DNA of 14,985 nucleotides, from contig CANFIE010000045.1 in the NCBI GenBank assembly GCA_947446625.1, positions 1 to 14,985 on the forward strand. The letters run 5' to 3'. The notes under the pieces were generated by a model, which searched no databases, was not told the origin of the DNA, and saw only the letters and a program-made list of their open reading frames with translations. Source of the stretch: Acetobacteraceae bacterium (GTDB lineage: Bacteria > Pseudomonadota > Alphaproteobacteria > Acetobacterales > Acetobacteraceae). Both the position numbers and the translations under genes were made by a program. Of the stretch, positions 1 through 6,737 are shown in pieces. Each line of letters opens with the position of its first letter. Position 1 is the stretch's first letter.

Positions 1-704
1 ACGATGGCGGTCTTCTTGCCGGCGGAAGCGAAGCGCTTCACCGAGGAGACGATGCCCTGCCAGTCGCTGTGACCGAACGGGGTGTATTCCTCCATGATGT
101 CGGCGGCGGCGAAGCCCTTCGAGATCAGGTAGTTGCGCAGGATGCGGTTAGTCGTGCGCGGATACACATAGTCGGTGCCCAGCAGCGCGATGCGCTTGGC
201 CGAGCCGCCATCGGGGCCGAGCAGATAGTCGAGCGCCGGGATGGCCTGCTGGTTCGGCGCGGCGCCGGTGTAGAAGATGTTGGGGCTCTGTTCCTCGCCC
301 TCATACTGCACCGGGTAGAACAGCAGGCCCTTGAGCTCCTCGAAAACAGGCAGCACGGACTTGCGGGAAACCGACGTCCAGCAGCCGAAGGTCACGTCCA
401 CCTTGGCAACCTGCAGCAGCTCGCGCGCCTTTTCGGCGAACAGCGGCCAGTTGGACGCGGGGTCAACCACCACGGCCTGGAGGCGACGACCGAGCAGACC
501 GCCCTTGCGGTTCTGGTCTTCCACCATCATCAGCACGGTGTCGCGCAGTGCGGTTTCAGAAATGGCCATGGTGCCGGAAAGCGAGTGCAGCACGCCGACC
601 TTGATGGGCGCACCCTGGGCGAAGGCGGAGGGAATGGCGGGGGTGGCGAGGGCGGCACCGAGGCCGGCAAGCGCGCCACGGCGCGTAAGGGTCAGGTTGG
701 TCAT
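1..704 (-). CDS. urtA: Urea ABC transporter, periplasmic substrate-binding protein UrtA (partial, N-terminal 234 residues)
   Basis: Binding component of a high-affinity urea importer (type I periplasmic binding fold, UrtABCDE system); it captures urea in the periplasm. Translating the minus strand from the ATG at 704-702 gives a signal peptide with a twin arginine (LTRRGALAG) and a hydrophobic stretch ending near SAFAQG, so Tat export is plausible. The mature protein has hallmark UrtA segments: IKVGVLHSLSGTMAISE, EDQNRKGGLLGR, VVVDPASNWPLFAEKARE, FGCWTSVSRKSVLPVFE, FYPVQYEGEEQSPNIFYTG and GTDYVYPRTTNRILRNYL. These separate it from ordinary leucine-binding proteins. The usual length is about 430 residues, so the C-terminal half and presumably urtBCDE lie left of the window. 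An AGGAAGG-type ribosome site (complement of 711-717) sits about 6 bases before the start. The gene is divergent from the hydrolase at 981 and preceded by a sigma-54 promoter, as expected for nitrogen-controlled urea uptake. Confidence 0.95.
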   Translation of the reverse strand, partial: MTNLTLTRRGALAGLGAALATPAIPSAFAQGAPIKVGVLHSLSGTMAISETALRDTVLMMVEDQNRKGGLLGRRLQAVVVDPASNWPLFAEKARELLQVAKVDVTFGCWTSVSRKSVLPVFEELKGLLFYPVQYEGEEQSPNIFYTGAAPNQQAIPALDYLLGPDGGSAKRIALLGTDYVYPRTTNRILRNYLISKGFAAADIMEEYTPFGHSDWQGIVSSVKRFASAGKKTAI

Positions 705-772
705 TCGAAGCCTTCCTTGGCTGGTCTTGTTGCAGCACAGGCGGTGCGAACCGCCCTGGCTGCGGAAAACAA

Positions 773-788
773 TGCGAGTGCCGTGCCA
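773..788 (-). promoter_or_regulatory. Sigma-54 (RpoN) -24/-12 promoter of urtA
   Basis: The minus strand reads TGGCACGGCACTCGCA. The family consensus is TGGCACG-N4-TTGC(A/T); the only departure is TCGC for TTGC. The invariant GG (-24) and GC (-12) dinucleotides have the exact required spacing. Initiation would fall near 762, giving a leader of about 58 bases before the urtA ATG at 704. Urea transporters are commonly under NtrC/RpoN nitrogen control, so location and function agree. No clear NtrC-type enhancer site was found upstream, but other palindromes lie there. Confidence 0.72.
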
Positions 789-853
789 AAGCCCGGAGTG
801 AAGGGAAACGAAGCTTTCCGCCGCGGAGGTGAATTCAAAAATGAGCGAAAATT

Positions 854-864
854 GGGCAATGCCC
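854..864. repeat. 11-bp palindrome GGGCA-A-TGCCC in the divergent control region
   Basis: A perfect inverted repeat of 5-base arms around one central base. It overlaps the possible -35 element of the rightward promoter and lies about 70 bp upstream of the sigma-54 promoter of urtA. It may be an operator, but no regulator can be named. Confidence 0.35.
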
Positions 865-868
865 ATAA

Positions 869-879
869 AATAGGCTATT
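869..879. repeat. 11-bp palindrome AATAG-G-CTATT overlapping the possible -10 element
   Basis: A perfect inverted repeat with 5-base arms, five bases beyond the preceding palindrome. Its right arm overlaps the TATTAT element at 876-881, a position where a bound protein would block the rightward promoter. Function is inferred from position only. Confidence 0.3.
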
Positions 880-893
880 ATGCGGACAAATTT

Positions 894-904
894 TGGTCAA
901 ACCA
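894..904. promoter_or_regulatory. Candidate GntR/FadR-subfamily operator TGGT-CAA-ACCA
   Basis: TGGTCAAACCA is a perfect 4-base inverted repeat with a 3-base centre. It fits the general TNGTNNNACNA pattern known for FadR-subfamily GntR regulators. It lies just downstream of the possible rightward promoter and upstream of the hydrolase start. No GntR gene is visible in the window, and an 11-bp palindrome can arise by chance. Confidence 0.3.
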
Positions 905-980
905 TGCTTGAGGCTCATTGGGTTGACGCCAGCGCCCCAAGCCTGCACAGCCGCCTGGTAACCCATGGGGATGCTTGGCG

Positions 981-1619
981 ATGGCACTGAAGGCCGCAGT
1001 TGTTCCGGTAACGCCGTTCCAGCAGAACTGCACCATTCTATGGGATGACGAGACCCTGAAGGGTGTGGTGGTGGACCCCGGCGGCGAGGTGCCGCACCTG
1101 CTCAAAACCCTGGAACACCTGAAGGTTACGGTCGAGACCATTCTGCTGACGCATGGCCATATGGACCATGCCGCCGGCGCCGATGAACTGCGCGAAGTGA
1201 CCGGCGCCCCGGTGGTAGGGCCGCACCTGGCCGATGCTTTCCTGCTGGAAGGGCTGGTGGCGCAGGCGGCCAAATACGGCATGGAGGGCGCCCGCGTCGT
1301 GACCCCGGACCGCTGGTTGACCGAAGGCGAGACGGTGCGGATCGGTGAGGAAAGCTTCGAGGTGCTGCACTGCCCGGGGCATTCGCCAGGGCATGTGGTG
1401 TTTGTGAACCAGGCCCTGCGGGTTGCCCTGGTGGGGGATGTGCTGTTCCGCGGCTCCATCGGCCGCACCGACTTTCCCTATGGCGACCATGCGGCGCTGA
1501 TCGAGGCCATCACCACCAAGTTGCTGCCATTGGGTGATGACATCAGCTTTGTCTGCGGCCATGGGCCGGGCAGTCAATTTGGTGTGGAACGGCAGAGCAA
1601 CCCATTTTTGCAGGGCTGA
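981..1619 (+). CDS. Metallo-beta-lactamase-fold hydrolase, glyoxalase II-like (GloB2/YcbL type)
   Basis: A cytosolic binuclear metal hydrolase of 212 residues, the size of the short glyoxalase II-like YcbL/GloB2 group, which lacks the C-terminal domain of classical glyoxalase II. It probably hydrolyses S-lactoylglutathione or a similar thioester. Visible metal-binding motifs are THGHMDH (57-63), CPGHSPGH (131-138), GDVLFRGSIGR (152-162) and CGHGP (192-196, His194). The start at ATG 981 gives MALKAAVVPVTPFQQN, the usual family N-terminus. An in-frame TTG at 975 would add only two residues. GGGGA at 967-971 can serve as ribosome site. The gene is transcribed alone: divergent from urtA and followed directly by a terminator hairpin. 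The exact substrate cannot be told from sequence. Confidence 0.88.
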   Translation: MALKAAVVPVTPFQQNCTILWDDETLKGVVVDPGGEVPHLLKTLEHLKVTVETILLTHGHMDHAAGADELREVTGAPVVGPHLADAFLLEGLVAQAAKYGMEGARVVTPDRWLTEGETVRIGEESFEVLHCPGHSPGHVVFVNQALRVALVGDVLFRGSIGRTDFPYGDHAALIEAITTKLLPLGDDISFVCGHGPGSQFGVERQSNPFLQG

Positions 1620-1630
1620 CCCTGCCTTTT
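1610..1630 (+). terminator. Rho-independent terminator overlapping the stop codon of the 981 gene
   Basis: GCAGGG (1610-1615) pairs perfectly with CCCTGC (1620-1625) around a CTGA loop and is followed by CTTTT. The TGA stop codon (1617-1619) lies inside the loop, so stem and gene end coincide. Direction is plus: T residues follow the stem on this strand only. Confidence 0.7.
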
Positions 1631-1663
1631 AGGCGATTCGCTGGGAAAGCAGCCGCAGTGTAA

Positions 1664-1913
1664 GGACAGGCTGACCTGGCGCCAGGGGGAAGCGACCACA
1701 CCATTATCTTCTCCTGGTGGCGGGTGGACTTCCTTGCCCTGCTTGTCGCCGCGCAGCGCCTTGCTGCTTCATCTCCCTCTCGTCGGCAATCTCGGTGCGC
1801 TGGTCTATTCCGGCAACGCCCGAGGCGACTTCTCCACCCTGGTCTGACGCGAAACTCGGCCGACTCTGGTGCTGTGGGACGTGCTGGAACGCACCCTTCT
1901 CGAAGGGTGGTAG
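1664..1913 (+). pseudogene. Possible decayed coding remnant in the 1620-2006 gap
   Basis: No intact gene occupies this interval, but two adjoining frames read like protein. The first (open from 1664, about 1673-1762) gives SDHTIIFSWWRVDFLALLVA with no start codon. A +1 shift near 1761 continues as LLLHLPLVGNLGALVYSG then NARGDFSTLV, a TGA at 1845-1847, then RPTLVLWDVLERTLLEGW and a TAG at 1911-1913. The RPxLVLWxxxER pattern faintly recalls the C-terminal part of AlgX/AlgJ-type SGNH acetyltransferases, but this is from memory and weak. It would represent the 3' end of a gene lost by deletion, frameshift and nonsense mutation. The alternative is chance open frames in GC-rich DNA. Confidence 0.28.
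1892..1909. repeat. Perfect 7-bp hairpin CACCCTT-CTCG-AAGGGTG
   Basis: Inverted arms with a four-base loop, inside the possible remnant. No T-run follows on either strand, so it is not a convincing intrinsic terminator. It lies about 100 bases ahead of the transporter operon. Confidence 0.4.
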
Positions 1914-1928
1914 CGGGGCTTAGCGATG

Positions 1929-1939
1929 GTTGCTGCAAC
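1929..1939. promoter_or_regulatory. Palindrome GTTGC-T-GCAAC upstream of the transporter operon, candidate operator
   Basis: A perfect inverted repeat of 5-base arms, about 68 bases before the TTG start of livG and immediately ahead of the best -10-like hexamer in the gap. Position suits a repressor or activator site for the operon. The regulator is unknown and none is encoded in the window. Confidence 0.3.
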
Positions 1940-1940
1940 G

Positions 1941-1969
1941 CTGCCGACATGACTATGATGCCGCATAAT
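1941..1969 (+). promoter_or_regulatory. Possible promoter of the liv/acyl-CoA ligase operon
   Basis: CATAAT (1964-1969) matches the -10 consensus at five of six positions in a locally AT-rich stretch. A 17-base spacer places CTGCCG (1941-1946) as a weak -35. The leader would be about 30 bases. The poor -35 suggests an activator or a different sigma factor, or that this is not the promoter. Confidence 0.3.
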
Positions 1970-2006
1970 ATCCGGGCCAATCCGGGGCAGGGCGGGGACG
2001 AAGGGC

Positions 2007-2798
2007 TTGGCGGAAGAAGCGCCTATTTTGTCGATTGCGGGCGTAAGCCTGCGCTTTGGCGGCGTGCGGGCGCTGACCGATGTTTCCGTTGACGTGCGCC
2101 GGGGGGAGATCTTCTCCGTCATTGGCCCCAACGGAGCGGGCAAGACCTCGCTTATCAACTGCGTTTCGGGCCGTTACCGACCCACTGAAGGCCGCATCCT
2201 GCTTTCGGGGCAGGACATCACACATATGCGCACCAACCGGCGCGCAGCGGCGGGCATTGGCCGCACCTTCCAGAATCTGGCGATCTTCAGCCACATGACC
2301 GTGCTGGACAACATCATGGTGGGGCGCCACCACCTGATGCGAAGCGGCTTCCTGGGCGGCATGGCCTATTGGTTCGGCGGCGCCGAGCAGGAGGAGATCG
2401 CGCATCGCCGCGAGGTTGAGGAAATTATCGACTTCCTGGAGATTCAGCACATCCGCAAGGCGGTGGCCGGGCAACTTTCCTACGGGCTGCGCAAGCGGGT
2501 GGAACTGGCCCGCGCCATGGCACTGAAGCCACAACTCATCCTCCTCGACGAGCCGATGGCCGGCATGAACCTTGAGGAGAAGGAGGACATGGCCCGCTAC
2601 ATCCTCGATCTCAACGAGGAATGGGGCATGACGGTGGTGATGATCGAGCATGACATGGGTGTGGTGATGGATATTAGCCACCGCGTGATGGTGCTGGATT
2701 TCGGCCAGAAGATCGCCGAAGGAACGCCTGAGATAGTGATGGCGAATGAGCATGTTCGCCGTGCCTATCTGGGCGAAGCGGTTGAGCCGACCGAATGA
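2007..2798 (+). CDS. livG: LIV-type ABC transporter ATP-binding protein LivG
   Basis: One of two cytoplasmic ATPases that drive the branched-chain amino acid type (HAAT family) importer encoded here; 263 residues, normal length. Visible motifs are Walker A GPNGAGKTS (40-48), Q-loop Gln89 in RTFQNLAIF, the LivG-type signature LSYGLRKRVELARA (157-170), Walker B LILLDEP (177-183, Glu182) and H-loop EHD (His215). The family C-terminus LDFGQKIAEGTP is present. The start is TTG 2007: an in-frame stop at 1956 and no ATG or GTG in between leave it as the only suitable codon before PILSIAGVSLRFGG. GGGGA at 1994-1998 is a usable ribosome site. The gene is first in the operon and overlaps the next by ATGA (2795-2798). 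The ligand is probably an organic acid, not necessarily an amino acid, given the neighbouring CoA ligases. Confidence 0.93.
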   Translation: MAEEAPILSIAGVSLRFGGVRALTDVSVDVRRGEIFSVIGPNGAGKTSLINCVSGRYRPTEGRILLSGQDITHMRTNRRAAAGIGRTFQNLAIFSHMTVLDNIMVGRHHLMRSGFLGGMAYWFGGAEQEEIAHRREVEEIIDFLEIQHIRKAVAGQLSYGLRKRVELARAMALKPQLILLDEPMAGMNLEEKEDMARYILDLNEEWGMTVVMIEHDMGVVMDISHRVMVLDFGQKIAEGTPEIVMANEHVRRAYLGEAVEPTE

Positions 2799-4687
2799 GC
2801 GCGCTGGATACCCTGCCGAAGATGCTGCGCCATAACGGCCAGAACTGGCCCCATGATGTGGCACTGCGCGAGAAGGATTTCGGCATTTGGCGCAGCTACA
2901 CCTGGCGCGATTATGCCGAGCGCACGCGCGACATGGCGCTGGGCCTGCGCGCGCTGGGCGTGGGCCGTGGCGATGTGGTGGGGCTGATTGGCGGCAACCG
3001 GCCCGACTGGGTGATGGGTGAAGTCGCGGTGCATGCGCTGGGTGGGCTTTCGCTCGGCATCTATGGTGATGCGCTGGATGACGAGGTGGGCTACCTGGTG
3101 AACTTCACCGGCATGCGCACCCTGATTGCCGAGGATGAGGAGCAGGTGGACAAGCTGCTCAACCTTACCGACGTGCTGAAGGATATCAGCACGATCATCT
3201 ACGCCGATCCTCGCGGCATTCGGAAATACGATGACCCGCGCCTGATTGCGCTGGATGCGCTGCTGGCGATGGGCCGCGCCACGCATGAAGCGGCGCCCGG
3301 CACCTGGGATGCGCTGGTGGATGCTACCCGGGGCGACGACGTGGCGGTGCTTTGCACCACCAGCGGCACCACGGCGCGGCCGAAGCTGGCGCAGCTTTCC
3401 GGCGGCGCCATGCTGGCGCAATGCCGCGCCTATCTGGCGGTGGACCCCAAGGGCCCGCAGGATGAATACGTCTCGGTGCTGCCATTGCCCTGGATCATGG
3501 AGCAGATCTACGTCATGGGCTGGGGCCTGCTCAGCCGCATGAAGGTGAATTTCGTCGAGGATACCGAGACGACGATGGCCGATTTCCGCGAGATCGGGCC
3601 GACCTTCGTACTGCTGGCGCCGCGTGTGTGGGAAGGCATTGCCGCCGATGTGCGCGCCAAGATACTGGAGGCCAGTTGGCTGAAGCAGCGCATGTTTGCG
3701 CTTGGGCAGGCAATTGGCCTGCGCGCGCTGGACCGCGGCAAGCGTTCCTGGCTGGCGGATTTCCTGCTGTTCCGTGCGCTGCGTGACCGGTTGGGCTTCA
3801 GCTTCCTGCAATCCGCGGCCACGGGTGGCGCGGCGCTGGGGCCGGATACCTTCCGCTTCTTCCTCGCCATGGGCGTGCCGCTGCGGCAGATCTACGGCCA
3901 GACGGAAACGCTGGGCGCCTATACCGTGCACCGGCAGCATGATGTGGACTTCGACACCGTCGGCATTCCCTTCAACGACGAGATAAAAATCCGCATCGAG
4001 AACCCGGATGCGAATGGCGTTGGCGAGATTCTCACCAACCATCCCAACATGTTCTCGGGCTATTACGGCATGGCGGAAACGCCTGACATGCATGATGGCT
4101 GGCTGACCACGGGCGACGCCGGCTACTACAACAAGGCCGGCCATCTGGTGGTGATCGACCGCATCAAGGATATTGCCACCACAAGCAGTGGCGCCAAGTT
4201 CAGCCCGCAATACATCGAGAACAAGCTGAAGTTCAGCCCCTTCATCGCCGAAGCCGTGGTGCTGGGCCATGAGCGGCCGCATCTTGCGGCCATGCTCTGC
4301 ATTCGCTTCCCCATTGTGGCGAAGTGGGCGGAACGGCGGCGCATTGCCTTCACCACCTATTCCGACCTTTCCGCCAACCCGGAGATTGTGCCGCTGCTGC
4401 TGGCCGAGGTGGCCAAGGTAAACCGCACGCTGCCGGAGGCGCAGCGCATCCGGCAATTCGTGCTGCTGTACAAGGAACTAGATGCCGATGACGAGGAACT
4501 GACCCGCACCCGCAAGGTACGGCGCGGCACCGTGGCGCGGAAATACGCCAACATCATCGAGGCGATCTACAACAACGCCAAGAGCATCGATATCGACGTG
4601 ACCATTTCCCTGCAAGGCGGCGCAAGCCAGCGCATCCAGACCGTATTGCAGGTGATAGCCGCCGACGCGACGGAGACGAGGCCATGA
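2795..4687 (+). CDS. Long-chain acyl-CoA synthetase-like AMP-binding protein within the liv operon
   Basis: A 630-residue ANL-superfamily enzyme expected to activate a carboxylic acid with ATP and load it on CoA. Visible motifs are the P-loop TTSGTTARPK (188-197), a gate-like AATGGAALG (341-349), YGQTE (367-371), LTTGDAGYY (437-445, Asp441 for ribose binding), hinge DRIKD (455-459) followed by a TTSSGAKFSPQYIEN segment, and Lys574 in TRTRKVRR as likely catalytic lysine. The order and length match the FadD/ACSL long-chain group rather than acetyl-CoA synthetases. The P-loop has Ala (194) where most relatives have Gly. It starts in the livG stop (ATGA) and ends in the livH start (ATGA), so it is embedded between transporter genes. 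That placement suggests activation of the imported substrate. Chain-length specificity is unknown. Confidence 0.88.
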   Translation: MSALDTLPKMLRHNGQNWPHDVALREKDFGIWRSYTWRDYAERTRDMALGLRALGVGRGDVVGLIGGNRPDWVMGEVAVHALGGLSLGIYGDALDDEVGYLVNFTGMRTLIAEDEEQVDKLLNLTDVLKDISTIIYADPRGIRKYDDPRLIALDALLAMGRATHEAAPGTWDALVDATRGDDVAVLCTTSGTTARPKLAQLSGGAMLAQCRAYLAVDPKGPQDEYVSVLPLPWIMEQIYVMGWGLLSRMKVNFVEDTETTMADFREIGPTFVLLAPRVWEGIAADVRAKILEASWLKQRMFALGQAIGLRALDRGKRSWLADFLLFRALRDRLGFSFLQSAATGGAALGPDTFRFFLAMGVPLRQIYGQTETLGAYTVHRQHDVDFDTVGIPFNDEIKIRIENPDANGVGEILTNHPNMFSGYYGMAETPDMHDGWLTTGDAGYYNKAGHLVVIDRIKDIATTSSGAKFSPQYIENKLKFSPFIAEAVVLGHERPHLAAMLCIRFPIVAKWAERRRIAFTTYSDLSANPEIVPLLLAEVAKVNRTLPEAQRIRQFVLLYKELDADDEELTRTRKVRRGTVARKYANIIEAIYNNAKSIDIDVTISLQGGASQRIQTVLQVIAADATETRP

Positions 4688-5577
4688 GCGAATCCCTGCT
4701 GCTGCCGCTGCTGCTGAATGGGTTGATCGTCGGCGCGCTGTACGGCGTTATCGCCATGAGCTTCGTGCTGATCTTCAAGGCCAGCCAGGTGGTCAACTTC
4801 GCGCAGGGTGAGTTCCTGTTGGTGGGCGCCTGGGTGTGCTGGTACTTCCTCACCACCTGGCAACTGCCCTTCGTACTCGGCTTTCTGTTCACGCTGGTGT
4901 TCATGACGGTGTTCGGCATCATCATCCAGGTGGTGGTGCTGCGACCACTGATCGGCGAACCGATCATCAGCGTCATCATGGCCACCATCGGGCTCGGCAT
5001 TTTCTTCCAGGCGTTGATGAAGTGGATGTTTGGCGTTTTTGCCCAGCCGTTTCCGCCGATATTCCCGGTGGAGCGGGTGAACCTGCTGGGGCTGGAAGTG
5101 CAGCCGGTGTATCTGCTTTCGCTGGTGATGTCGGGCTTCATCATGGCCGCCTTTGGCTGGTTCTTCGCCAAGTCCAAATACGGTCTGGCGATGCGCGCCA
5201 CGGCGTTTGACCAGCAGGTGGCGCAGTCGCTGGGCATCTCCATCTCCAAGGTCTTTGCCATGGCCTGGGCGATCGCGGCGGTGGTCTCGGGCGTGGCCGG
5301 CGTTATCGTCGGCGTGGTAAACGGGGTTTCCTCGGCGCTCTCCTTCTACGGCATCAAGGTTTTCCCAGCCGTCATCCTCGGCGGGCTCGACAGCATCCTC
5401 GGCGCCATCATCGGCGGCCTGGTGATTGGCGTGCTGGAGAACCTGGCGCAGTACCTGGACGCCGAATACCTGAAGATCGGCAATATGTACGCCATCGCGC
5501 CGTTCTACGTGCTCATCATCGTGCTGCTTATCAAGCCCTACGGCCTGTTCGGCACCAAGAACATCGAGCGGGTCTGA
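4684..5577 (+). CDS. livH: LIV-type ABC transporter permease LivH
   Basis: First inner-membrane permease of the importer, 297 residues, typical LivH length. It is highly hydrophobic, with about eight membrane segments. Family signatures include the N-terminal LLLNGLIVGALYGVIAMSF, SQVVNFAQGEFLLVGAW (residues 34-50) and the cytoplasmic coupling loop AMRATAFDQQVAQSLGIS that contacts the ATPases. The C-terminal part carries FPAVILGGLDSILGAIIGG, also typical. It overlaps the upstream ligase gene by ATGA (4684-4687); GGAGACGAGG just upstream (about 4671-4680) provides a ribosome site. The next gene begins four bases after its stop. It would form the translocation pore with LivM. Confidence 0.94.
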   Translation: MSESLLLPLLLNGLIVGALYGVIAMSFVLIFKASQVVNFAQGEFLLVGAWVCWYFLTTWQLPFVLGFLFTLVFMTVFGIIIQVVVLRPLIGEPIISVIMATIGLGIFFQALMKWMFGVFAQPFPPIFPVERVNLLGLEVQPVYLLSLVMSGFIMAAFGWFFAKSKYGLAMRATAFDQQVAQSLGISISKVFAMAWAIAAVVSGVAGVIVGVVNGVSSALSFYGIKVFPAVILGGLDSILGAIIGGLVIGVLENLAQYLDAEYLKIGNMYAIAPFYVLIIVLLIKPYGLFGTKNIERV

Positions 5578-5581
5578 CGCC

Positions 5582-6712
5582 ATGGTCGCTCTCACCCCCG
5601 CCGGCGATTTCCGCGCCAGCTACCGGCAGGACATGACGCTCTTCCCCACGCGCAACAGCCGCCGTGGTGTGTGGCTGGGCGTGTTGCTGCTGGCCTTGCT
5701 GCCGCTGCCCGCTTTGCTGCTGGGCGATGTGGTGGACGAGGATGGCACGCTCGGCGGTCTGCTCGGTGCGCTGGATATTGGCCGCTACGGCATGGGGCTG
5801 CTGATCCAGATCGGCTTCCTCGGCATTGCCGCATTGGGGCTCAACATTCTTGTGGGCTTCACCGGGCAAATCTCCATCGGCCATGCGGCCTTCTTCGGCG
5901 TTGGTGCCTTTGCCAGCGCTTGGCTGCATGAACATGGCGTGCCGGTCTTCCTCGCCATGCCGTTGGCGGGGTTGCTGACGGCGGCGGTAGGGCTGGTCTT
6001 CGGCCTGCCGGCCACGCGGCTGAAGGGGCTGTACCTGGCCATCGCCACGTTGGCGGCGCAGTTCATCATCGAGGATTTCTTCGCCCGCGCCCAATGGTTT
6101 ACCGGCGGTGTTGCCGGCCGCATGACGGAACCGCCAAGCCTGCCGGGCATACGGTTTGATGGCGAGGAAGCCTATTTCTACGTGGTGCTTGGCGCCGTCG
6201 TCATCATGTTCGCCGCCGCCGCCAACCTGATGCGCACGCGCGACGGCCGCGCCCTGGTGGCGGTGCGCGACCATTATCTCAGCGCCGAGATGATGGGCAT
6301 CAACCTGGCCTATTACCGCACGCTCTCGTTTGGCATCGCCAGTTTCTATGCCGGCGTTGCGGGCGCGCTCTATGCCCACCACCTGCAATTCGTCAGCGTA
6401 GAGGCCTTCAACATTCTGTTCTCCATCCAGTTCCTCGGCATGGTCATCATCGGCGGCCTCGGCAGCATCAGCGGTTCGCTGATGGGCGCGGCATTCATGG
6501 TGGCGTTGCCGGAACTGGTGCAGGCGGGCGCCGATGCGCTGGCCAATGGCCCGCTGGACCATGCGCTGAAGCTGGGCGCCAATATCAGCTTCCTGCGCGA
6601 GATGGTGATCGGCGCGACGATCGTGCTGTTCCTGATCTTCGAGCCCGATGGGCTGGCGCATCGCTGGCGGCTCATCAAGGCGTATTGGAAGCTCTACCCC
6701 TATTCGCACTGA
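5582..6712 (+). CDS. livM: LIV-type ABC transporter permease LivM
   Basis: Second inner-membrane permease, 376 residues, within the LivM size range. The hydrophilic N-terminus (GDFRASYRQDMTLFPT) precedes the membrane segments. Family landmarks are LGLNILVGFTGQISIGHAAF, FGLPATRLKGLYLAIATLAA, the coupling loop GRALVAVRDHYLSAEMMGIN and a final FLGMVIIGGLGSISGSLMGA. ATG 5582 is chosen because the GDFRASYRQDM stretch resembles N-termini of relatives found beside AMP ligases. ATG 5633 (MTLFPT), preceded by CAGGA, is the alternative. Ribosome binding at 5582 is poor, so translation may be coupled to livH four bases upstream. A 25-base A-rich gap follows before the binding protein. Confidence 0.92.
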   Translation: MVALTPAGDFRASYRQDMTLFPTRNSRRGVWLGVLLLALLPLPALLLGDVVDEDGTLGGLLGALDIGRYGMGLLIQIGFLGIAALGLNILVGFTGQISIGHAAFFGVGAFASAWLHEHGVPVFLAMPLAGLLTAAVGLVFGLPATRLKGLYLAIATLAAQFIIEDFFARAQWFTGGVAGRMTEPPSLPGIRFDGEEAYFYVVLGAVVIMFAAAANLMRTRDGRALVAVRDHYLSAEMMGINLAYYRTLSFGIASFYAGVAGALYAHHLQFVSVEAFNILFSIQFLGMVIIGGLGSISGSLMGAAFMVALPELVQAGADALANGPLDHALKLGANISFLREMVIGATIVLFLIFEPDGLAHRWRLIKAYWKLYPYSH

Positions 6713-6723
6713 ACCAACAAAAC

Positions 6724-6728
6724 GGAGG
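6724..6728 (+). promoter_or_regulatory. Strong Shine-Dalgarno (GGAGG) of the binding-protein gene
   Basis: GGAGG lies nine bases before the ATG at 6738, inside the A-rich gap 6713-6737. It is the only near-consensus ribosome site in the operon and fixes the start of the binding protein. It also fits the need to make more binding protein than permease. Confidence 0.75.
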
Positions 6729-6737
6729 ATAAGCGAC

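Larger units (their letters stand above)
852..881 (+). promoter_or_regulatory. Possible sigma-70-type promoter for the 981 hydrolase gene
   Basis: TTGGGC (852-857) and TATTAT (876-881) are separated by 18 bases in the only AT-rich patch of this interval and point toward the gene at 981, with a leader of roughly 90 bases. Two palindromes overlap the elements. This is a motif match only. Confidence 0.35.

Noticed and set aside
69..911. A 280-codon plus-strand frame opposite urtA
   Set aside because: The minus strand gives an unmistakable UrtA N-terminus with ribosome site and promoter; the plus-strand reading has no domain.
2765..4456. A 563-codon open frame on the minus strand opposite the FadD-like ligase
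   Set aside because: Low-complexity His/Gln/Arg-rich translation with no motif; the plus-strand gene explains the region.
6648..6737. A longer start for the binding protein reaching into livM
   Set aside because: It would precede the signal peptide with 30 residues read from livM; GGAGG and ATG 6738 fit better.
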